Part shown: positions 34,230 through 43,022 of the stretch, one piece after another
Layout: each line of letters begins with the position of its first letter
Numbering within the stretch: the stretch's first letter is position 1
NCBI GenBank assembly: GCA_902565895.1
Contig: CACFGV010000009.1
Span: 1-64,000 of the forward strand
Length of the DNA stretch: 64,000 nucleotides
Direction: 5' to 3'
From: K189A clade bacterium
GTDB lineage: Bacteria > Pseudomonadota > Gammaproteobacteria > Pseudomonadales > Azotimanducaceae
Translations under genes and position numbers: made by a program
The notes under the pieces: model-generated
Database searches by the model: none
Told to the model about the DNA's origin: nothing
Seen by the model: only the letters and a program-made list of their open reading frames with translations

Positions 34230-35090
34230 ATGAGGTACGAAAGACCGGAGACCGCAAAAGAGGCAGCGGGGTTGTTAGCCAACGAAAAAGGCCAAGCGTT
34301 CTTGCTTGCAGGCGGTACAGACTTACTCGTAAAACTGAAAATGGGCATGGTCGAACCAGACCTGGTGGTTGACATTAAACACATGGCCAAAGCCAACGAA
34401 ATCCAAGCGACAGCGCGGGGTTTCAGCATTGGCGCTGGCGTGCCCGGGGCTCGATTAGGCGAGCACAAGGCGCTGACTAAGGCCTGGCCTGGTGTGGTTG
34501 AGGCGGCGAATCTAATTGGTTCAGACCAGATCCAGGGCCGCTGCACACTGGCCGGTAACCTATGTAATGCCTCGCCAGCGGCGGACAGCGTGCCCGCGAT
34601 GATCGCTGCGGGGGCCAAGGCTGTCATTGTTGGGCCTAAGGGGCGTCGTTCTGTCGCGGTCGAGAAAGTGCCGACCGGTCCAGGGCAAACTTGTCTGGCC
34701 AAGGGCGAACTGATCGAATCAATCAGCCTCCCAAAACCTGCACCGCGCACGGGGGATGCCTACCTGCGCTTTATTCCACGCACTGAAATGGACATTGCCG
34801 TTGTTGGGGTCGCAATTTGTGTGACTCTAGAGCGTGGCGTAATTAAGAAAGCCAGGGTGGCCTTAGGCGCTGTAGCGCCAACGGCTGTGCTGGTGCCGGC
34901 TGCGGCGCGGGCCATTGTGGGCAGCAAACTCGACGCTGCTGCCTTGGATAAGTTAGCGGCCGCCTGCAGTGCAGCGTGCAACCCTATTGACGACAAGCGC
35001 GGCACCATTGAATACCGCGTGCGGTTGGCCGGAGTCTTAGCAAAGCGGGCGGCAAAGATTGCCTTTAACAGAGCGGGAGGACAGTTATGA
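34230..35090 (+). CDS. molybdenum hydroxylase FAD-binding medium subunit
   Basis: 286 residues of the CoxM/XdhB type. The FAD-binding motif AGGTDLLVKLK (about residues 28-38) and the later TLAGNLCNASPAADS segment are diagnostic. It passes electrons from the 2Fe-2S subunit to FAD and on to the acceptor. The gene order FAD, 2Fe-2S, Mo subunit (M-S-L) with overlapping starts (ATGA at 35087) marks a single operon. The start at 34230 has AGGGGAG (34212-34218) at 11 bases, slightly long. The class (carbon monoxide, nicotinate, xanthine or other substrate) is set by the large subunit. Confidence 0.9.
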   Translation: MRYERPETAKEAAGLLANEKGQAFLLAGGTDLLVKLKMGMVEPDLVVDIKHMAKANEIQATARGFSIGAGVPGARLGEHKALTKAWPGVVEAANLIGSDQIQGRCTLAGNLCNASPAADSVPAMIAAGAKAVIVGPKGRRSVAVEKVPTGPGQTCLAKGELIESISLPKPAPRTGDAYLRFIPRTEMDIAVVGVAICVTLERGVIKKARVALGAVAPTAVLVPAAARAIVGSKLDAAALDKLAAACSAACNPIDDKRGTIEYRVRLAGVLAKRAAKIAFNRAGGQL

Positions 35091-35575
35091 GCAATGCAAC
35101 ATTAGTATCCACAGTAGTAAACGGTGACGCGGTTCAGTTTGCTTGCCCCTCAGACGAAAGTTTGATGTCTGCATTACGCGATCGCGTAGGTCTTACAGGC
35201 GTAAAGGAAGGATGTGGTACCGGTGACTGCGGTGCTTGCAGCGTCACCTTAGATGGCCAGTTGGTGTGTTCTTGCTTGGTCCTAGGGGTCGAAGCCGAGG
35301 GTAAAGAAGTCGAGACCGTTGAGGGCTTGGCCAATGGTGGTCAACTGCACCCGCTCCAAGAAAAGTTCATCGAGCATGCAGCTTTACAATGCGGAATCTG
35401 TACTCCTGGATTTTTAGTCGCAGCCAAAGCCTTGCTGGAGAAAAACCAAAATCCTACCGAGACAGAAATCCGCTATGCCTTAGCTGGGAATCTGTGCCGT
35501 TGTACGGGTTACGACAAAATTGTGCGGGCGGTCCAAGCCGCCGCAAAAGACATGCGCAAACAAGGACGAAGCTAG
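35087..35575 (+). CDS. molybdenum hydroxylase [2Fe-2S] small subunit
   Basis: 162 residues with two iron-sulfur centres. N-terminal plant-type cluster: GCGTGDCGACSVTLDG, with a fourth cysteine later; C-terminal cluster: QCGICTPGF and the GNLCRCTGYDKIVRAV segment. Both are CoxS/XdhA hallmarks. Its start overlaps the stop of the FAD subunit (ATGA, GGAGGA ahead), so it is translationally coupled. The large subunit starts 27 bases later. Confidence 0.95.
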   Translation: MSNATLVSTVVNGDAVQFACPSDESLMSALRDRVGLTGVKEGCGTGDCGACSVTLDGQLVCSCLVLGVEAEGKEVETVEGLANGGQLHPLQEKFIEHAALQCGICTPGFLVAAKALLEKNQNPTETEIRYALAGNLCRCTGYDKIVRAVQAAAKDMRKQGRS

Positions 35576-35602
35576 GCTGTAGAGAGCAAGATAGGAAGAA
35601 AA

Positions 35603-37867
35603 ATGGCACATGATAATCGTTACGTAGAAAAAGATTACAAAGTAGTGGGGTCGCGAGTTAAGCGACCTGATGGTATTGATAAAGTCACGGGTAAGGCGCG
35701 TTATGGTGCCGACGCCAGTGCACCGGGTGGATTGGTCGGCAGGGTGTTGCGGTCACCTCACCCCCATGCGCAGATCGTCAAAATAAACACGGCCAAGGCA
35801 GAGAAACTGACCGGTGTCAAAGCCGTCATAACCAGCGAAGACTTGCCGGATCTCACGAATGGCGACCAGGGTATGGCGCACATTCTTGAAAATTGTATGG
35901 CGCGCGGTCGGGCACTTTACGATGGCCACGCCGTAGCAGCAGTGGCGGCCATTGACGAGCAAACAGCCGCAAAAGCACTGAAATTGATTGACGTGAAGTA
36001 CAAAAAGTTACCCCATGTCACCGACGTTGATGAGGCGATGAAACCTGACGCGCCGGTATTGCACGCTAATATGTTTACGCGTGGGGTGGATCCGGCACCA
36101 ACCAAGGCATCTAACATCAGCGCGCGCACGCAAATGGGTTACGGTGATGTAGAGGCAGGCTTTGCCGAAGCCGATGTCATAATTGAGCGCACCTATAAGA
36201 CCGAACAAACCCACCAGGGTTACATTGAACCGCATGCCTGCCTGGCGTCGGTGAACCCAGACGGTACCGCAGAGTTGTGGGTAACCACTCAGGGTCACTT
36301 CACCTTTCGCAATGTTTGCTCCAAGTTATTGGGCTTGGACATTGCCAAGCTCAAGGTCACCTCTTCTGAAATCGGTGGCGGATTTGGCGGCAAGACCCAC
36401 GTTTGGGCCGAGCCGGTGGCGTTGGCGTTGTCACGTAAAGCAAACCGGCCTGTGAAACTGGTGATGAGCCGCGACGAAGTTTTCCGTGGCAGCGGACCCA
36501 CGTCTTCAACTTCTATCGACGTAAAGATGGGTGCGAAGAAAGACGGCACTATCACAGCGGCGGTAGCCGAGATGCGCTATCAGGGTGGGGCCTTTCCTGG
36601 CACCTGGGCGATGCTGGGCTGTATGACAGCCTTTGCGTGTTACGACATCAAAAATAATAAAACCATCGGCTGGGACGTGGTGGTGAACCGCCCCAAAGTT
36701 GCGGCCTATCGCGCACCCTCTGCGCCTATGGCGGCCTTTGCTGTCGAGAGCACCATTGATTTGCTGGCTAAGGAAATCGGTATGAGCGCCATCGATGTGC
36801 GGCTGAAAAACGTCGCTCGCGAGGGTACCCAGGCTCCTTATGGTCCAACCTATGGACCGATTGGTATTGAGAACACCTTGGAAGCCGTGAAAGCCCACCC
36901 GCACATGCGTGCCAAACTCAAGAAGAATCAAGGCCGAGGCATTGCCTGTGGTTTTTGGTTCAATATCGGTGGGCAAACCTGTGTGGATTTGAACATTGGC
37001 GAAGACGGCACTGTAAATCTTAATGTCGGTACCGTAGATGTAGGCGGCGCACGGTCATCCATGGCAATGATTGCAGCGGAAGAACTTGGCATCTCTTACG
37101 ACGACGTTAAAACCCACATCGGTGACACCGCTTCCCTTGGTCATAACGATACTACGGAAGGCAGTCGCGGCACCTTCTCGTCCGGTATGGCGACCATTTT
37201 TGCCGCCCGCGACGCTATCCAGGTGCTCAAAGAACGAGCGGCTAAAATGTGGGGCATTCCGGTAGAGGATGTCGAGTGGCAAGACGGCGAAGCGGTCGCG
37301 ATAGGTCAAATGCATGACAATTTGCCGGCCTTGTCGTTAAAGGAGATTGCAGCCAAAGCGGGTCGCACTGGCGGACCAATCGCTGGTCATAATGAGGTAG
37401 TCGCCGATGGCGCGGGTATGGGTTTTGCGAGCCATATTTGTGATGTGGAAGTGGATCCGGAAACCGGACGCTCACAAATTGTGCGATACACCGTTGTTCA
37501 GGACGCTGGCAAGGCCATACATCCAGATTATGTAGAGGGCCAATTCCAGGGCGCTGCGGCTCAGGGCATTGGCTGGGCGCTGAACGAAGAATACATCTAC
37601 GGCGATGACGGACGTTTGCAGAATCCTGGTTTCCTTGATTATCGCATCCCCGTGTGTTCGGACATGCCCTTCATAGATACCAAAATCCTTGAAGTGCCTA
37701 ACCCTAATCACCCCTACGGGATTCGCGGAGTAGGTGAAACATCTATCGTGCCACCCTTAGGTGCGGTAGGTAATGCCATCGCGAACGCGACGGGTGTTCG
37801 GATGACCCATGCGCCAATGTCGCCACCGCGAGTATTGGCCGCACTCGACGCACAGGATGCGGGTTAG
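35603..37867 (+). CDS. molybdenum hydroxylase large subunit, XdhB/CoxL family, atypical active-site loop
   Basis: 754 residues binding the molybdenum cofactor. Recognised by IGGGFGGK, the MoCo segments around residues 250-330 and the catalytic glutamate Glu712 in RGVGETS. The active-site loop is AYRAPSAP (368-375). CO dehydrogenase form I has AYRCSFR and form II AYRGAGR, so neither is matched; the enzyme is therefore a different member of the family, such as an aldehyde, purine or aromatic hydroxylase. Substrate unknown. The 3' end overlaps the MoaD-like gene by 11 bases. Confidence 0.9.
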   Translation: MAHDNRYVEKDYKVVGSRVKRPDGIDKVTGKARYGADASAPGGLVGRVLRSPHPHAQIVKINTAKAEKLTGVKAVITSEDLPDLTNGDQGMAHILENCMARGRALYDGHAVAAVAAIDEQTAAKALKLIDVKYKKLPHVTDVDEAMKPDAPVLHANMFTRGVDPAPTKASNISARTQMGYGDVEAGFAEADVIIERTYKTEQTHQGYIEPHACLASVNPDGTAELWVTTQGHFTFRNVCSKLLGLDIAKLKVTSSEIGGGFGGKTHVWAEPVALALSRKANRPVKLVMSRDEVFRGSGPTSSTSIDVKMGAKKDGTITAAVAEMRYQGGAFPGTWAMLGCMTAFACYDIKNNKTIGWDVVVNRPKVAAYRAPSAPMAAFAVESTIDLLAKEIGMSAIDVRLKNVAREGTQAPYGPTYGPIGIENTLEAVKAHPHMRAKLKKNQGRGIACGFWFNIGGQTCVDLNIGEDGTVNLNVGTVDVGGARSSMAMIAAEELGISYDDVKTHIGDTASLGHNDTTEGSRGTFSSGMATIFAARDAIQVLKERAAKMWGIPVEDVEWQDGEAVAIGQMHDNLPALSLKEIAAKAGRTGGPIAGHNEVVADGAGMGFASHICDVEVDPETGRSQIVRYTVVQDAGKAIHPDYVEGQFQGAAAQGIGWALNEEYIYGDDGRLQNPGFLDYRIPVCSDMPFIDTKILEVPNPNHPYGIRGVGETSIVPPLGAVGNAIANATGVRMTHAPMSPPRVLAALDAQDAG

Positions 37868-38096
37868 CTTCAGCAGTATGATCCGGGTCGGCGACGGCTC
37901 GGAAAGTATTGAAGTTGGTGCTGAGTCAGTGGCAGAGCTTATACAAGCGCTGCTGCTGCGATACCCCGATTTACAGGAACATTTGGATCGGGGTGTGGCG
38001 GTGTCCATTAATGGCCAGATCTTTCGCGACGACTGGACGGTAACCATTCCCAACGACGCCGAGGTTTACCTGATACCGCGCATAGAAGGCGGTTAG
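37857..38096 (+). CDS. MoaD/ThiS-like ubiquitin-fold sulfur carrier
   Basis: 79 residues, ending in RIEGG, the Gly-Gly tail that is adenylated and thiocarboxylated in MoaD and ThiS proteins. Sequences such as EVGAESVAELIQALLLRYP and DDWTVTIPNDAEVYLIP fit the beta-grasp fold. The ATG 37857 overlaps the large-subunit stop by 11 bases; a second ATG at 37878 is possible. Its position suggests it supplies sulfur for the molybdenum cofactor or for sulfuration of this operon's enzyme. The usual MoeB/MoaE partners are not present in the window. Confidence 0.8.
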   Translation: MRVSFSSMIRVGDGSESIEVGAESVAELIQALLLRYPDLQEHLDRGVAVSINGQIFRDDWTVTIPNDAEVYLIPRIEGG

Positions 38097-38106
38097 GCTT
38101 TGGTGC

Positions 38107-38127
38107 CGGCCAGTTTACGACTGGCCG
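38107..38127. terminator. hairpin between convergent MoaD-like and sulfotransferase genes
   Basis: CGGCCAG (38107-38113) and CTGGCCG (38121-38127) form a 7-bp stem with a 7-base loop, right at the convergent stops. No long T run is present, so it is a candidate only. Confidence 0.4.
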
Positions 38128-40088
38128 CGTTGTGCTAACACTTCTTGTAGCGGTCCCAGCCAGGGTTCAAAAGGCTTATGAGCCTCGAGGCTGGTGGTGA
38201 ATATCGGCTGTCGAACCTGCTCTGAACTTGGTGTTCGAACACTGCGCTCGGTGTTGTGGAAGTCAACACAGGCCTGTTCAAAGGGCAATCCACAATAGTC
38301 CAATAAACGCCGCACTTGGCCCTCTAAGTCGGCCACAACGTCTTCATGCTGCACTCTTAACACTTTGCCGGGCAGAACCTTGTCCCAATGCTCCATAAGA
38401 TCAAGATAGTCATTGTAGTACTGGCCGATTTGGTGCAACCCATAGGTGAACTCTTGGCCGCTAGAGAACAGTTGCTTGAACCCGCTAAAGCAACAGGATA
38501 TGGCTTCACGGCGCGCATCAATGATTCGGGCATTGGGCAGAATCATGTGAATTAATCCGATGTGGCGGAAGTTATTCGGCATTTTGTCGATAAAAAAAGG
38601 CGCATTACCACGATGTATGCGGGTATCGGCCAAAAATTGTTCACCAAACTTTTTGAGTTCTTGGATATCAATGTCAGCTAGGCAGTAGGGGTATTGGGGT
38701 GCATCAGACATCGCTCGACGGCCATCCAGCTTGAAGGCTAAGGCGCCAATGTTTGGCAACTCCTGGGTACCATCCACCTGGGAGTGGCTGGCTAGGATTT
38801 GCTCTAATAGGGTTGAGCCCGCCCGCGGCAGGCCGACAATAAAAATTGGATCCGCATCGTGACAACCGCTGCCAGAATATTTAGCAAACAACTCGGGGGT
38901 CATGACCTGCCTTTGCAGTGCCAGCCGTGAAGACAGTAAGTCGGCAGAAAAGCCCAACTGCTGACGGCGTAACTCGTTACCACGATGGTAATAGTCAAAC
39001 GATGTGGCGTAGTCCTTTTGGTCTTCAAAGTGTTTACCTAAGGCAAAGCAAAAGTGCACCCGGTCATCGACCTCTAAATCAGCTTCGGACTCTTTACGCT
39101 GCATGGCATCAACTTCGCTATCTGCAAAGCGAAAAGTCTTGAGGTTGGCCAAGCTCCAGTAGGCATCGCCGCAATTTTGATTGGTCCTGTAGGTTTGACG
39201 GTACGCGTCAATGGCCTCATCGGTGCGGCCGACTGTTTTAAGCGCATGACCCCGCAGTAGATGCAGCGGGGCGGTTTCTGGAAAACGCGCCAACACCTCA
39301 TCGTAAATTTTCAGCGCCTCGTCAAAACGTCCTACAGCGACGCATTGATTCGCATAACCTGTTAGATATTGCGCGCTGTCTGGTTCCAGCTGCAGCAATC
39401 GTTCCGCTTCAACCAACGCTTGCTCGTATTTTTGTCGGCGATACAACACGTTCATATAGTCGAAGCGGGCGAAACGATTGTCGGGTTCGAAGTCCAGCGC
39501 CGATTCCAGCAGAAACTCTGCATCGTCCAAGACCTCGGAACGCACCCCCAGATCCGCCAACAGGCGCATGGCCTCAACATGAGTAGGGTTTTGCCGTAAA
39601 AAGTGTCTACAAATGTCCTCTGCTTTGCGTAGATTGCCCTCGGCGGTGGCATTGCGAACGGAGAGCAAGGCTGGTGGCAGGGCTGCTAAGCGCTCCGATT
39701 GCAACAACGCGCGCTTACGCAACTCAGCATGTTCAGGCCTAACACAGAGCTTGATGATAGTCCGCCAACTCGCTAGTAAAGAGTCGTTCAGCACCACCGC
39801 GCGGTTGAAGGCTTGTAGCGCTTGCTCTGGCTGTCTACGTGCCAAATGAATATAGCCAGCTTCTTGATGTCCGCGACCAAATTTTGGGGCCAGGGCCTGG
39901 AGTTGCTTTACCGTTTCTAAAGCGTGGTTATGTTCATCTGAGTAGCGATATGCAACGGCTAAATGATAGAGGCTATCGACGTTGTGGGGTTCGTGTTCAA
40001 GCCATTGGTTGATAAGCTCGACGGCCGCGCGTGCGTCGCCTGCTTTTAGCAGACTTTGCACCGCGGCAGCGTCGAACGGGTCGGCCAT
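38115..40088 (-). CDS. TPR-repeat sulfotransferase family protein
   Basis: 657 residues. The N-terminal 340 or so are TPR-like helical repeats (repeat units such as ALEPDNRFARFDYMNVLYRR, ALKIYDEVLARFPETAPLHL), and about 400-640 is a PAPS-dependent sulfotransferase domain: the 5'-phosphosulfate loop PRAGSTLLEQILASHSQV, then DARREAISCCFSGFKQLFSS and later FQACVDFHNTERSV. This TPR-sulfotransferase type is widespread in marine proteobacteria with no defined acceptor. It follows the TonB receptor by 41 bases on the same strand, a recurrent pairing. Lacks a signal peptide. Confidence 0.88.
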   Translation of the reverse strand: MADPFDAAAVQSLLKAGDARAAVELINQWLEHEPHNVDSLYHLAVAYRYSDEHNHALETVKQLQALAPKFGRGHQEAGYIHLARRQPEQALQAFNRAVVLNDSLLASWRTIIKLCVRPEHAELRKRALLQSERLAALPPALLSVRNATAEGNLRKAEDICRHFLRQNPTHVEAMRLLADLGVRSEVLDDAEFLLESALDFEPDNRFARFDYMNVLYRRQKYEQALVEAERLLQLEPDSAQYLTGYANQCVAVGRFDEALKIYDEVLARFPETAPLHLLRGHALKTVGRTDEAIDAYRQTYRTNQNCGDAYWSLANLKTFRFADSEVDAMQRKESEADLEVDDRVHFCFALGKHFEDQKDYATSFDYYHRGNELRRQQLGFSADLLSSRLALQRQVMTPELFAKYSGSGCHDADPIFIVGLPRAGSTLLEQILASHSQVDGTQELPNIGALAFKLDGRRAMSDAPQYPYCLADIDIQELKKFGEQFLADTRIHRGNAPFFIDKMPNNFRHIGLIHMILPNARIIDARREAISCCFSGFKQLFSSGQEFTYGLHQIGQYYNDYLDLMEHWDKVLPGKVLRVQHEDVVADLEGQVRRLLDYCGLPFEQACVDFHNTERSVRTPSSEQVRQPIFTTSLEAHKPFEPWLGPLQEVLAQRGQS

Positions 40089-40129
40089 TGCGAGCCAAGC
40101 AAGCGCGGCGGCTGCGCCACGCCTACTTG

Positions 40130-42823
40130 CTAGTTCAGGTCGTAACTGACCCGAACACCTAGGGTGCGAGGCCGATTGGTTGTAACGCGCTCGAAGAAGT
40201 CCTGGCGATTGATGTGCAATTGCGCGCGCTCATCGGTCAGGTTATTCGCATACGCTTCTACTCGCCAGCCCTTACCAGCGTTTTCAACACCAATGCTTGC
40301 GTCAACTATAGAGTAGGCGTCTTGCATGGTATTGGGCTCATCAATGGTATCAACCAGAGAGTTCACAGATTCGCCGGCGTACTTATAACCCAGTTGCCAG
40401 TGCGCCATCATATCGCCGCGGAATGGGAACTCGTAACGCGCACGCACGTTGAACTGAACCTCAGGCGTCAGCGGTAACATGGTGCCTTCGTCAGCTACGA
40501 TCACCGCAAATGCTGGGTTTACGTAAACCAGTTCTGTTTGGTTAAACGACGCAGCAGCGAAAATCGACAAGCGTTCGCTTGCAAGCCACACCAAATCACC
40601 CTCTACACCGGTTATTTCCGCGTCACCGCCATTGTCGACGATGGTGAGGATAGAAATGTTCTGGGAGTCAAACTGCGATACCTGAATGCCTTTCCAGTCG
40701 ATCATGTAGGCCGCACCATTAAACTGTAGGCGGCCATCCGCGAGTGTGGTTTTCCACCCTAGTTCCAGATTTTCTAAGGTATCAGACTCGAACACATACG
40801 GTAGGCAGTATCCTGGGAAGCCTGTAGCCGCGTTACTGTCTACCGCAGCATCGGTGCCGCAGGCTGTGCCGTCGTCTCGCGTGTTATTTGCTGTTGGGTC
40901 GTAACTGGCTTTTGCTGCGGCTGCACGGTTAAAGCCAGGTGGTCTGTAGCCTTCTGACCAAGTCGCATAGATCAGTGTGTCGCTGTCTTCAGGGGTCCAA
41001 GACGCGCTAAAGCGATAAATAGTGTCGCTTACATTGAGTGGTTGCAATTCGTTGAAGTTTGTTTGGTAGTCCCGGCCACCAGTCATGGTTGGGCGAATGT
41101 CGTTGCTAGGGTCGGCGTCGTCCACAAACAAGGGACGATTGCCGTAGCGCCAAGCGCCGTATCCGGTAAAGCCATAATTGAGGTCGTAATACCGGGCTGC
41201 GCCAGTTATGGCAATATTATCGGTTACTTGGTAGGTGAGTTCGGCAAACAGGGCAGTTTGCTCCTCAGTACGGGTGTTGTCGTTCCTAAACTGAGTATCG
41301 GGAATAACCCGTCCGCGAGCATTGGCCTCGGAGTTGCTGAAAGTGCTGTTGGAATTGATGTCTATGCCCGCAAAACCAGCCGCGATGGGTGCTTGATAGT
41401 TGAAGTCGCCAATGTGTTTGATTTCAAAGTCTTCGTAGTAGACGCCTGCCTGAAAGTTAAACGGTCCGGCAAAATTAGAGGCCACCCGAGCCTCGTGGGT
41501 CCAGCGAGTGTTTTCGTTTTCGATCCGTGCAGCGTTAGCAGGGGTGCCACATTCAATTACCGCTGGATCACCACCGATTGTTGGGTCGAAGGTATAAAAC
41601 GTGCTGGTGTCCGACGACAATCCATTGTAGTAGCTGCCGACTAAATACTCGCACTGATAGCCAGATATAAATTTACCGATGTTGGTATAACCGGTGTAAT
41701 CGATATTTGCTGCAACCTCTCGGTCGAGGAAAGCGCCAGTGTAGATAAGGTCTAGGTCGCCCAGGCGACCGTTCACAGTCCAAGCAGTTTGACTGAATTC
41801 ATCGTCTAGGCTGTCTGGGGTATAGCGGTTTACCTCTAGGTCACCGACTGTTGGGTCGTAATCGAAAACGCCTTCGGATTGCAGGGATTGTTCACTGTAT
41901 TGCACCAGCACATCCCACTCGTCATTGAGGACGTATTTCAGGCCTAAACGCGCACCTTCGTAGGTAGCGTCGTTGAAGTCGTCTTCGAGCAAGTCGTTGT
42001 TGTTGGCTAGGGCTTTGCTGACGGGAACGGTCAATCCGCCAGCGCCAACTACGCTGCCGTCGGCGAACTGGGTGCCTTCAGCGAAGGTAACGGTATCACC
42101 TGGAAAGGTCGGGTTGATGGAATTATCGGCTTGGAAGGTACCTGCAACGTTGTCAATGTAACCACCTTGGTCGTCGCGATACAGCGCCAAGCGCCCAGCT
42201 AATCTTCCCTCCAAAAGAGGGGCATTGATCACCAACCCCATATTATTGCTGGATTCGCCGTGTGCAGTGCTGGATATGCCGCCATTAAAGCGAACGTCGA
42301 ACTCATCCATCACCGGCTTGTTGGTGATCAGTCGCACAGTGCCAGCCATAGAGCTGGCGCCATAGAGGGTTCCCTGAGGGCCGGGCAGCACTTCGATGCG
42401 CTCCAAGTCGGCCACGTAGACGTCTAGATTCCGACCACCCGCTGTTACCGGCTGCTCGTCTAAGTACAAAGCGACGTTAGGCGCAGAGCCTTGGGATTCG
42501 GCGACTGTGATGTTGATTGCGTCAACAGCGGCGCCGCGAATATAGATCTCATTCTGGCCTGGGCCGCGGCCGCCGGCGTTAACATTTGGTAGATACTTTA
42601 CGTAGTCAACGAAGCTTTTAATATTTTGTTCTGTAAGCGAATTTTCGCTCATCACCTGAATAGCAACGGGTGCATCCTGGAGGGGTACTGCGCGTTTTGT
42701 AGCGGTAACAATGACTTCTTCGATCTCTTGGGGTGCCGCGTGTGCCGAGCCGGCTGCTAGTGTTGTGATTATGGCTGCGTTAGCCGAAATAACTGCGGCG
42801 CTCAATTTACCGAGACGAAACAT
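40130..42823 (-). CDS. TonB-dependent outer-membrane receptor (second)
   Basis: 897 residues with signal peptide (core AAIITTLAAGSAHA) and TonB-box-like EEVIVTATKRAV. The plug has EIYIRGAAVDAINIT, VLPGPQGTLYGASSMAGTVRLITNKP and a long barrel ending TTNRPRTLGVRVSYDLN. The DVYVADLERIEV and GPQGTLYG features resemble receptors of sphingomonads and alteromonads with unknown ligand. It precedes the TPR-sulfotransferase with a 41-base gap. The start has no distinctive ribosome site; it lies in an AT-rich upstream zone that contains no other gene. Confidence 0.9.
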   Translation of the reverse strand: MFRLGKLSAAVISANAAIITTLAAGSAHAAPQEIEEVIVTATKRAVPLQDAPVAIQVMSENSLTEQNIKSFVDYVKYLPNVNAGGRGPGQNEIYIRGAAVDAINITVAESQGSAPNVALYLDEQPVTAGGRNLDVYVADLERIEVLPGPQGTLYGASSMAGTVRLITNKPVMDEFDVRFNGGISSTAHGESSNNMGLVINAPLLEGRLAGRLALYRDDQGGYIDNVAGTFQADNSINPTFPGDTVTFAEGTQFADGSVVGAGGLTVPVSKALANNNDLLEDDFNDATYEGARLGLKYVLNDEWDVLVQYSEQSLQSEGVFDYDPTVGDLEVNRYTPDSLDDEFSQTAWTVNGRLGDLDLIYTGAFLDREVAANIDYTGYTNIGKFISGYQCEYLVGSYYNGLSSDTSTFYTFDPTIGGDPAVIECGTPANAARIENENTRWTHEARVASNFAGPFNFQAGVYYEDFEIKHIGDFNYQAPIAAGFAGIDINSNSTFSNSEANARGRVIPDTQFRNDNTRTEEQTALFAELTYQVTDNIAITGAARYYDLNYGFTGYGAWRYGNRPLFVDDADPSNDIRPTMTGGRDYQTNFNELQPLNVSDTIYRFSASWTPEDSDTLIYATWSEGYRPPGFNRAAAAKASYDPTANNTRDDGTACGTDAAVDSNAATGFPGYCLPYVFESDTLENLELGWKTTLADGRLQFNGAAYMIDWKGIQVSQFDSQNISILTIVDNGGDAEITGVEGDLVWLASERLSIFAAASFNQTELVYVNPAFAVIVADEGTMLPLTPEVQFNVRARYEFPFRGDMMAHWQLGYKYAGESVNSLVDTIDEPNTMQDAYSIVDASIGVENAGKGWRVEAYANNLTDERAQLHINRQDFFERVTTNRPRTLGVRVSYDLN

Positions 42824-43022
42824 ACAAAACCCTCATTAATTGCGAGCGGCTACCATACAGGGGCCAACAGCAAACATCAAACCGCAGCAAAATGACGAAT
42901 AAAAAACGTTAGAATAATCTCCGCTCCGCAAGATTTAGGCAAAAAATGCTGCGTTTAAGCGACTTTTTTTGTAATTTTATTCGGCGTTCGCGAAGGCTTA
43001 AAAAGTTGGGCAGAAAAAGTTG

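Noticed and set aside
34219-34233. Mini-ORF MHQR overlapping the start of the FAD subunit
   Set aside because: The ribosome site directly abuts its ATG, leaving no spacing, so it is unlikely to be translated; the site fits the downstream start better.
35603-37867. Form I or II carbon monoxide dehydrogenase
   Set aside because: The active-site loop is AYRAPSAP, not AYRCSFR or AYRGAGR.
41042-41644. 200-codon ORF antisense to the second TonB receptor
   Set aside because: Antisense shadow of a clear coding frame without a ribosome site or motif.
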